From NCBI GenBank assembly GCA_002452215.1, contig DKCO01000007.1, forward strand, positions 1 to 40,231: a DNA stretch of 40,231 nt, read 5' to 3'. Source of the stretch: Spirochaetales bacterium UBA6872 (GTDB taxonomy: Bacteria > Spirochaetota > Spirochaetia > Sphaerochaetales > Sphaerochaetaceae). The translations under genes were made by a program, and so were the position numbers. The notes under the pieces are model-generated. The model was not told the DNA's origin. It searched no databases and worked only from the letters and a program-made list of their open reading frames with translations. Positions within the stretch are counted from its first letter, which is position 1; the number at the start of each line of letters is the position of its first letter. Positions 25,718-31,912 of this stretch are shown here, piece after piece.

Positions 25718-28447
25718 TCAGTTTCGTGTGAATGATATTACTCCAACTTCTTTGTTATTGACTTTTATAGAGGCTTTTATGAGATATTGCCATTCATTCA
25801 AACCTATGGAAATTTTTGCTTTGTATTTTTCATTAGTTAAAGAAAAAGCAACATAAGTACCATACCCCTTAAGTTCTGCACTCCATTCAAAATCAGCTAA
25901 TGGCCAATTTGAGTTCAGCTGAGAAGAATTAATTGCAACAAATACGTCATAATTTTCATCCCCTAAAACACCACCTTTTAACTGTTTTTCTGTTCCAGTC
26001 ACAGCTTTTCCATCATAGTAGATATCAAAATCATAAGCTGTTAGCTTTATTGATGTTGTTGCTGCACCATCTTTTGTTACAGTTATAGTTGCTTCTCCGC
26101 TCTTTAGTGGTTTCACAACTCCTTGGTCTGTTACAGAGATTACTGAGCTATTTGAAGACGCCCATGTGTAAGTTGAATTTGTATCTTCTTTGCCATCTAG
26201 GTAATTTTTATTCAAATAAGAGCTTAGATTCATCTCTTTGTAGTTCGCATCTTTGACTTCTACACCGTTTTTCTCAACAATCATCCAATTTGTAGGTGCA
26301 TTGATGCTCATCTCTGTTGCAATTGATGTCAATTCCTTGGAAACTGTCTTTCCTGTGGATGCAATTTTTGCTGTGATTGTCACTTTGCCATCAGCTATAG
26401 CTGATACAACACCTTTGGAGTTTACAGTTGCAATCTTTTCATCTGATGATGAGAAGATAATCCTAGGATTGCCATTATCTGTAGATGCTGTCAAAGTTAT
26501 TGGATTTCCATACACTACTCTGCCTTCTCCAGAGATATTGATCTCTCCAGGATCAGTAGCGATATAGTTGAAGTTTGCTGATGCACTATATGTAAATCCA
26601 TCTTTCAAAATTGCAAGTTCGAGCGTATTTGTGCTTTCATTTGAATATGTATTTAGTCCAATTGTATCTTTGTCGATAGTTATTTTTGATGTATTCTCGG
26701 CAATCTTGTTTCCATTTACATACCATGTATAGGACTCTGCAGATGTAGTATTCTTCAATGTAGACTCATCTATAGATATATCAAAGCCCTTTTCATCTGT
26801 TACATATTTACCATTTAAGGCATTTTCAATGACAGACAAGAATGATGAGCTTTCTATTTTTGCAGGAAGCTCTATTTGGATTGTACTATTATCGATCTTT
26901 GTTTTTGCTTCATTTGAAAGAACAGAGTCGAATTTTCTATCCTCTCTGATAGCCTTTACGCTATAAGTGTAGTCAACTCCTGTATTGATTTCTGAGTCAA
27001 TATAAGTATTTTCTTCAGATTTGATTTCTTTTTCCTCATTTGAACTCTTTGTAATCACATAACTTGTAGCACTATCTACTTTGTTCCATGAAAGCTTTAC
27101 ACCACTTTCTGTTTTCTCAAGTGACAAAGTTGGAGCTTTAAGCTTGACAGTTACTGTCTTAGATGCTGTTTTTGTAGTATCGTCTTTATTGGTGATTGTT
27201 ATTGTATAATCACCAGATTTGGCAAAAACCACAGTTTTTCCTTCTACAGTTAATCCTTCCGCTGTTACAGTATAATCTTGAAATGTAGCATCGCTAGGAT
27301 TTGTTACAGCATCTACTTGAACAGAGTCACCCATTGTGTATTCACTTTTAAAATCATCTTCGAAAGCGATGCTCTCTACTTTGACTTTTGTTCGTATATT
27401 ATCTAGAGCAACAAGTTCTGTAGAATAGCCAACATCGCCAGCATTCTTGAAATGAACAGAGTAAGTATTGTTTGGATCAAGAGAGTCGAAAGTTGCCTTC
27501 CCATCTGTATCATCATCTGTATAGCTTATTGTCTTTTTGTCGCCAACAACATTGTTATTGGTATTATCAGTAAGCCATAGAGTAAGAGTGTAGTTTCCTT
27601 TTGCAAGTTTTGGATATTTCCATGTTATATCTATCTTATGAGCAGGATCTTCACTATTGATTGTTGCACTCACATCTGTGACATTGCTTATATATGAAAT
27701 GATGTTTTCATCTGATAGCTTGAAGTTGTTCTTCTCGTTTGAATCTACAATACTTGTAACATTTGGGACAATTATAATGCTTGTGTTGAAAGTATCAGCA
27801 ATAGCTTGCTCTTTGTTGTCGATCCTAGTATATATTCGGAAGAAAATCCTGTCACCTTTGGTTGTGGGTACATCTTGTTGCGTGTAAGTATACTTTGTCT
27901 TAGTAAAATCAGTGACCCATTGTATTTGAGCATCGCTATATGGCGCATTTGTCTCTTGGTCATATGCAACAAAACCCAGAAGACTGGAGTTTATAGCATT
28001 CGCAAGCGGATTATCATTGTCCAAGGAGAGTTCAGACCAATCTATAGTAACAGAGAAAGAACCTTTGCCTTTATCAGAATAATCCAGTTTGATTGTAGCT
28101 GAGTTGACACCTACTGGCTTTACTTCCAAACGAGAAGAGCCAGATGCAATCAATGAGTCAGACGAATATGCATCAACTGTGATATCATATGTACCGATCC
28201 TCACATCATTTAGCACAATTGAGCTAGAGGCATCAAAATCCTGAGTGTATTTATCCTCTCCTCCTGCTTTAAGCTTCACAGTAAACTTATCAAATTCAGG
28301 GACATCTGGCACAATTGTCCTTGTTGCCTTTTTAACTCCATCAATTGTAAGTCTGACAGAGGCTTTATCAACTGTCGTTGGATTTTCCTTGCATGCTGAG
28401 AACAATACCAATATAACAAGAAAAGCCAGAATTATATTCTTTTTCAT
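25718..28447 (-). CDS. Large Ig-like/FnIII-repeat lipoprotein
   Basis: A 909-aa predicted lipoprotein with signal peptide MKKNIILAFLVILVLFSAC, the lipobox Cys being residue 19. Beyond it the chain is a string of beta-sandwich modules. These include at least one fibronectin-III-like unit (KLSWNKVDSATSYVI) and two bacterial Ig-like group 2 units with the IATVNSKGVVSAIADGKVTI and VISVTDQGVVKPLKSG signatures. It is probably displayed at the cell envelope, and adhesion or carbohydrate binding is a guess. The ATG at 28447 is chosen because AGGGGA lies upstream and the lipobox follows at the normal distance. An in-frame extension to 28558 would bury the signal peptide. Confidence 0.85.
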   Translation of the reverse strand: MKKNIILAFLVILVLFSACKENPTTVDKASVRLTIDGVKKATRTIVPDVPEFDKFTVKLKAGGEDKYTQDFDASSSIVLNDVRIGTYDITVDAYSSDSLIASGSSRLEVKPVGVNSATIKLDYSDKGKGSFSVTIDWSELSLDNDNPLANAINSSLLGFVAYDQETNAPYSDAQIQWVTDFTKTKYTYTQQDVPTTKGDRIFFRIYTRIDNKEQAIADTFNTSIIIVPNVTSIVDSNEKNNFKLSDENIISYISNVTDVSATINSEDPAHKIDITWKYPKLAKGNYTLTLWLTDNTNNNVVGDKKTISYTDDDTDGKATFDSLDPNNTYSVHFKNAGDVGYSTELVALDNIRTKVKVESIAFEDDFKSEYTMGDSVQVDAVTNPSDATFQDYTVTAEGLTVEGKTVVFAKSGDYTITITNKDDTTKTASKTVTVKLKAPTLSLEKTESGVKLSWNKVDSATSYVITKSSNEEKEIKSEENTYIDSEINTGVDYTYSVKAIREDRKFDSVLSNEAKTKIDNSTIQIELPAKIESSSFLSVIENALNGKYVTDEKGFDISIDESTLKNTTSAESYTWYVNGNKIAENTSKITIDKDTIGLNTYSNESTNTLELAILKDGFTYSASANFNYIATDPGEINISGEGRVVYGNPITLTASTDNGNPRIIFSSSDEKIATVNSKGVVSAIADGKVTITAKIASTGKTVSKELTSIATEMSINAPTNWMIVEKNGVEVKDANYKEMNLSSYLNKNYLDGKEDTNSTYTWASSNSSVISVTDQGVVKPLKSGEATITVTKDGAATTSIKLTAYDFDIYYDGKAVTGTEKQLKGGVLGDENYDVFVAINSSQLNSNWPLADFEWSAELKGYGTYVAFSLTNEKYKAKISIGLNEWQYLIKASIKVNNKEVGVISFTRN

Positions 28448-28462
28448 AATATATTTCCCCTT

Positions 28463-28475
28463 TTGTATTATACAA
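28463..28475 (-). promoter_or_regulatory. -10 element and overlapping palindrome of the Ig-like lipoprotein gene
   Basis: A perfect TATAAT (28467-28472, minus strand) lies inside the palindrome TTGTAT-T-ATACAA. Binding of a repressor there would block RNA polymerase. A leader of about 15 nt carries the AGGGGA site. No strong -35 is seen. Confidence 0.5.
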
Positions 28476-28497
28476 ATTAATTCTAGAGTGTATGTTA

Positions 28498-28525
28498 ACG
28501 AACATTTTAAATCAATTTTGTTCGT
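28498..28525. promoter_or_regulatory. Inverted repeat upstream of the lipoprotein promoter
   Basis: ACGAACA and TGTTCGT are spaced by 14 bp, with half-site centres 21 bp (two helical turns) apart. It lies just upstream of the -35 region and is a candidate regulator-binding site. Confidence 0.35.
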
Positions 28526-28544
28526 AATCATTGAAGTAGTTTGA

Positions 28545-28793
28545 CTATGAAATGTCAATACTTCGACCCATGTCTTTATGATAATAGTTTCTTTTAAGCT
28601 GTAATGCTTTCGAGTAAAATATCATGATAAACAACAGATAACCGAAATTAAATCCTTTCAGATCAGGATAATTCGTTGCAAAGAAATCAGCCAGTTTCTG
28701 CACAAATGCATCAACATATTCAGCATTTTCAGACTGCAAACTAATATATTCGCCTATATCACGGTACATTAAATAATGAATTCCCAAAATCAC
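28545..28793 (-). pseudogene. Remnant of a DUF1016 (YhcG-type) nuclease gene
   Basis: An 82-codon fragment beginning at GTG. It reads YRDIGEYISLQSENAEYVDA followed by a KLADFF...YPDLKGF segment, matching the DUF1016 N-terminal domain (the YweIGkyI ... LakdL ... fPglkGfs pattern). It has no C-terminal PD-(D/E)XK nuclease domain and no clear ribosome-binding site, and stops occur just before and after it. The frame is lost soon after the 'NLwrMrqFY' equivalent (FIMIFYSKAL). It is a decayed piece of a once larger gene, consistent with gene turnover in this islet. The 413 bases between the two flanking genes otherwise hold promoter elements and a terminator. Confidence 0.6.
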
Positions 28794-28809
28794 TATTTAA
28801 GAACAACAG

Positions 28810-28845
28810 ACAAAGAAAAAAGCCCCTTCCGGAGCTCTTTTCTTT
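28810..28845 (-). terminator. Rho-independent terminator after the linker-containing OMP
   Basis: On the minus strand AAGAGCTCC and GGGGCTTTT form a 9-bp stem (two G-U pairs) with a GGAA tetraloop, followed by a T-rich run. Confidence 0.8.
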
Positions 28846-28860
28846 TTGATATTCCTATAT

Positions 28861-29919
28861 TTAGAATGTAAAACCAAGGACCAAATCAGCTGAAGCTGTA
28901 GATTTCTTTGCTGGAAGCAAGTATCTGTAATTAGCTTCAAGACCAAGAGAGAATGTATCTGTCACTCTGAATCTCATACCAACATTTGCTGAAGCAAACC
29001 AAGCTGAAGAGAATATACCAACATTTCCAAGAGAATGGCCGAATGTTTCTTGATTATCCTCTTTTTCGAAATATGGGTTGATTATTGAATATCCAGCACC
29101 ACCACCGAGATAGAAATCGAATCCATCATTTCCGAAATACATCATCAACTTTGCATCAACTGAGCTATCATACCAAATAGTTCCAATCTTAAATGTGTCT
29201 TTGATATCAAAGTTGGACCACTTCTGCTCTCTAGGCTCGAGGATTGTATTTACATCAAATCTCAAACCAAGGCCCCAATGCCCTGCATGAACGATGTTTT
29301 GCAAATCAAGAGCAAGTGAGAATCGTGGGAATGCGCCATCTAGAGAGAACTTGTCGAATGTCACATTTGTAGATGCACCACCAGAGATAAGAAGATTTGT
29401 CTTATATCCATAGTTGTATTGAGCCTTCTTCTCAACAACAGCTGTAGCATCTTCCTTTTCTTCTACTACAATCTCATCTTCCTCAACAGGAGCTTCTACT
29501 ATAACAACTGGCTCCTCTTCAACGATTACAACAGGCTCTTCCTCGACTGGAGCTTCAACCACTACTGGCTCTTCTTCGACAATCTCTTCGACAACGACAG
29601 GCTCTGGCTCCTCGACCAACAATGGCTCAGCTACAGCAACTGCTGACTCTGACCAATTCTCACCATCGTAAGAACATTGAAGATATAGTGTATAGCTCTG
29701 ATAAGGATCGAGTTCAGTTGCATCGTATGAGAGCACAGTGTTAGGAACAACTGTCCATCCTTCTTCCGATTCATTATTCAATTGATAACGATAATAACTT
29801 ACATTCTGATCGTCATGGCTCCACTTCCAAGTGACAGACATTGTCTGCGCGGCCAATACAGGTGCAATCAAAGCGGCCAATACAGCCAAAACCATAACAA
29901 GTCTTTTTGCTTTATTCAT
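28861..29919 (-). CDS. Outer-membrane protein with acidic Pro/Val linker
   Basis: A 352-aa protein with a signal peptide (about residues 1-24, ending PVLAA). Residues 25-98 form a small FnIII-like beta domain (TWKWSHDD...YRYQLNN). Residues about 99-165 form a low-complexity linker of repeated EEPVV and VEAPVEE units. From about 170 to the end is a beta-barrel with alternating strands and a final LGFTF, the typical outer-membrane C-terminus. The layout suggests a barrel carrying a soluble domain on a stiff acidic arm, but which side of the membrane it faces is not clear. The ATG at 29919 has GGAG 7 nt upstream. Confidence 0.8.
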   Translation of the reverse strand: MNKAKRLVMVLAVLAALIAPVLAAQTMSVTWKWSHDDQNVSYYRYQLNNESEEGWTVVPNTVLSYDATELDPYQSYTLYLQCSYDGENWSESAVAVAEPLLVEEPEPVVVEEIVEEEPVVVEAPVEEEPVVIVEEEPVVIVEAPVEEDEIVVEEKEDATAVVEKKAQYNYGYKTNLLISGGASTNVTFDKFSLDGAFPRFSLALDLQNIVHAGHWGLGLRFDVNTILEPREQKWSNFDIKDTFKIGTIWYDSSVDAKLMMYFGNDGFDFYLGGGAGYSIINPYFEKEDNQETFGHSLGNVGIFSSAWFASANVGMRFRVTDTFSLGLEANYRYLLPAKKSTASADLVLGFTF

Positions 29920-29952
29920 TTCTAATCTCCTATAATAAAGAGGCTAACATTG

Positions 29953-29984
29953 ATTATAATACATCAATTCTTATGTCGAAACAA
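29953..29984 (-). promoter_or_regulatory. Promoter of the linker-containing OMP gene
   Basis: On the minus strand TTGTTT (29979-29984), 17 bp, then TATTAT (29956-29961), overlapping a TATAAT at 29953-29958. Confidence 0.5.
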
Positions 29985-30014
29985 GGAATTTGACGTTTTA
30001 ACATTATAAAGAGG

Positions 30015-30023
30015 TGGTATAAG
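30015..30023 (+). promoter_or_regulatory. Extended -10 promoter of the LOG-yitT pair, possibly leaderless
   Basis: TGGTATAAG is an extended -10 ending 6 nt before the ATG at 30030. A GAGGTGG ribosome-site-like stretch overlaps it, with a long 13-nt spacing, so a leadered transcript from an unseen upstream promoter remains possible. Confidence 0.4.
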
Positions 30024-30029
30024 AAAATA

Positions 30030-30596
30030 ATGAACAAAGTGGGAGTTTTTTGCGGTTCATCATTTGGTACAAATCCATTTTACAAAGAGAAAGCAATTGA
30101 ATTGGGACAAGAAATAGCCAAAAGAGGTTTTTCTCTCGTCTATGGCGGTGGAAACAAAGGTCTTATGGGCGCAATTGCCCACGCTGTCTACGAGTGTGGT
30201 GGAGAAGTAATCGGAGTACTACCGAAGGCAATGGCAACAGATGCTGTCCTAAATGGCTCTGTTCATACACGCCTGATCATAGTTGACGATATGCATGAAA
30301 GGAAGAAGACAATGTACGAATTATCTGATGGATTTATAGCAATGCCTGGCGGAATCGGGACATTCGAAGAAGTGCTCGAGATCTTTACATGGAGACAACT
30401 TGGCATACACAAGCACAATATAGCGCTGTACAATCCTCTTGGTTTCTGGAACTACATGACATTGCAACTTCAAAAGGCTAAAGACGAGGGGTTTATCACA
30501 AAGGAAGTACTGGATACACTTATTATTGAAAGCGATGCAACTTCCATCCTCGACAGGCTTGAGGAAATGCCCAAGGAGCTTCCATCAAAAATATGA
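30030..30596 (+). CDS. LOG-family nucleoside 5'-monophosphate phosphoribohydrolase
   Basis: A 188-aa Rossmann-fold protein of the LOG/TIGR00730 family. In plants and several bacteria these enzymes release cytokinin-type bases from their riboside 5'-monophosphates; in other bacteria they act on nucleotides more generally. The signature PGGIGTFEE is at about residues 107-115 and GGGNKGLMG near 40-48. The older label 'lysine decarboxylase' for this family is misleading. Its stop overlaps the yitT start (ATGA), so the two are coupled. Confidence 0.9.
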   Translation: MNKVGVFCGSSFGTNPFYKEKAIELGQEIAKRGFSLVYGGGNKGLMGAIAHAVYECGGEVIGVLPKAMATDAVLNGSVHTRLIIVDDMHERKKTMYELSDGFIAMPGGIGTFEEVLEIFTWRQLGIHKHNIALYNPLGFWNYMTLQLQKAKDEGFITKEVLDTLIIESDATSILDRLEEMPKELPSKI

Positions 30597-31504
30597 AAGA
30601 AAGAATCAAAAGAACGATAATAGACTATATTTACATCACTATAGGAGCAGCGCTTACAGCATTGTCGACAGCTCTTTTTCTTAATCCAGCTAAACTTGCG
30701 CCAGGAGGGATTTCTGGTATTTCGACAATCATATACCATCTGACTGGTTGGAATCTGGGACTTATTATGCTTGTCCTATCTATACCAATTTATATATTCG
30801 GTCTTCTTCTGTTTGGAAAGGAATATGGATTGAGTACATTGGTAGGTTCTATTCTCCTATCTGTTTTTACAATGATATGGAACAAATTATTCGGCTATGA
30901 TGGCATTCTTGACTACTCAAGAGACATATCATATTGGCTTTCATCACTATATGGAGGAATCATTGCCGGTGTTGGAATCGGGCTTGTTATGCGCTCTGGG
31001 TCAAACACAGGAGGCACAGATATTCTTGCACAAGCTCTTGCAAAATATGCTCACCTTCCACAAGGTTCATCGCTGATGATTGTTGATGGCTTTGTCATTC
31101 TTGGCTCTGCTTTCATATTTGGAATCGAGAGTGCATTATACTCTGTTGTTGTCGTAATATTGACATCGATAATAATCGATAAATTTGTGATGATCCTTGG
31201 CACTGGATATGCAAAGACTGTTTACATAATATCAAAAGACTTGAATCAAATCGGCACTTATATTGTCACAGATCTCGACAGAAGCGGTACTGTAATAAGC
31301 GCAAAAGGCTTCTTCTCGAATGAAAACAAGCCTATGCTAATGACAGTTGTTCCGAATCAAGATATCCCAAAATTGGTCAGAGCAATAAAGAAAATAGACC
31401 CGAATGCTTTTACAATCATACAAGAGACTGTACATGTTCTTGGAGAAGGATACAAAAGCCTTTCAAAGGTTGCGTCTTCAAATGACGTGACGCAAACGAA
31501 ATAA
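30593..31504 (+). CDS. YitT family membrane protein
   Basis: A 303-aa inner-membrane protein. Five or six transmembrane helices make up the DUF161/YitT region (for example ALSTALFLNPAKLAPGGISG, and GSNTGGTDILAQ with a conserved Gly-rich turn). A soluble DUF2179 domain forms the C-terminal third (TVISAKGFFSNENKPMLMTV...IIQETVHVLGEGY). The transport or signalling role of the family is not established. It overlaps the LOG gene by 4 nt. I see no terminator after it. Confidence 0.9.
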   Translation: MKERIKRTIIDYIYITIGAALTALSTALFLNPAKLAPGGISGISTIIYHLTGWNLGLIMLVLSIPIYIFGLLLFGKEYGLSTLVGSILLSVFTMIWNKLFGYDGILDYSRDISYWLSSLYGGIIAGVGIGLVMRSGSNTGGTDILAQALAKYAHLPQGSSLMIVDGFVILGSAFIFGIESALYSVVVVILTSIIIDKFVMILGTGYAKTVYIISKDLNQIGTYIVTDLDRSGTVISAKGFFSNENKPMLMTVVPNQDIPKLVRAIKKIDPNAFTIIQETVHVLGEGYKSLSKVASSNDVTQTK

Positions 31505-31514
31505 AAAACACATA

Positions 31515-31543
31515 TTGCCACTCTTTCAAGAAAGACTTATATT
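31515..31543 (+). promoter_or_regulatory. csoR-copA promoter
   Basis: TTGCCA (31515-31520), 17 bp, then TATATT (31538-31543). The spacer contains the inverted repeat TCTTTC-AA-GAAAGA, which could bind a repressor. Confidence 0.6.
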
Positions 31544-31555
31544 ATCAATAGAAAA

Positions 31556-31570
31556 TACCCTAACCCGGTA
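31556..31570 (+). promoter_or_regulatory. Candidate CsoR operator
   Basis: TACC-N7-GGTA with a C-rich centre lies between the -10 and the csoR GGAGG site. CsoR operators typically have TACC/GGTA-like GC-rich half sites. The assignment is inferred from position and pattern. Confidence 0.4.
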
Positions 31571-31580
31571 GGAGGCAAAT

Positions 31581-31898
31581 ATGTCAAAAGAGAAAAAAGA
31601 AAGCAAGAAAAATTCAACAGATAAAACAACAAGAAGAGACTCTGATGAAAAAAGCCAGCTCATTGCAAGACTCAATCGCATTGAAGGGCAAATACGTGGG
31701 ATCAAGAATATGGTCGAAAAAGACCAATATTGCGTAGATATCATAGTTCAGGTTATGGCTGCAAAAGCCGCTCTCGATAGCGTAAACAGAGTAATTCTTT
31801 CAAACCATCTCAACAATTGCGTGGTAAATGATATAAAAGAAGGCAAGATGGAGAAAGTTGAGGAACTCTCCGAACTATTTAAAAAAGTAATTAAATAA
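31581..31898 (+). CDS. csoR: CsoR-type copper-sensing repressor
   Basis: A 105-aa all-helical DUF156 repressor. The Cu(I)-binding residues fall at C51, H76 and C80. The C-X24-H-X3-C spacing is identical to the Cys-His-Cys set of copper-sensing CsoR. Other members with different ligands sense nickel, sulfide or formaldehyde, so copper is favoured by both the residues and the adjacent copA. A charged tail of about 22 residues precedes the conserved LIARLNRIEGQIRGI. GGAGG lies 5 nt before the ATG. When copper binds, CsoR leaves DNA and the operon is expressed. Confidence 0.92.
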   Translation: MSKEKKESKKNSTDKTTRRDSDEKSQLIARLNRIEGQIRGIKNMVEKDQYCVDIIVQVMAAKAALDSVNRVILSNHLNNCVVNDIKEGKMEKVEELSELFKKVIK

Positions 31899-31912
31899 TC
31901 AGGGAAAACACA

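Noticed and set aside
29450..29640. CRISPR-like repetitive DNA in the OMP gene
   Set aside because: The repeats are short, imperfect and in frame, encoding the acidic linker. There are no uniform spacers.
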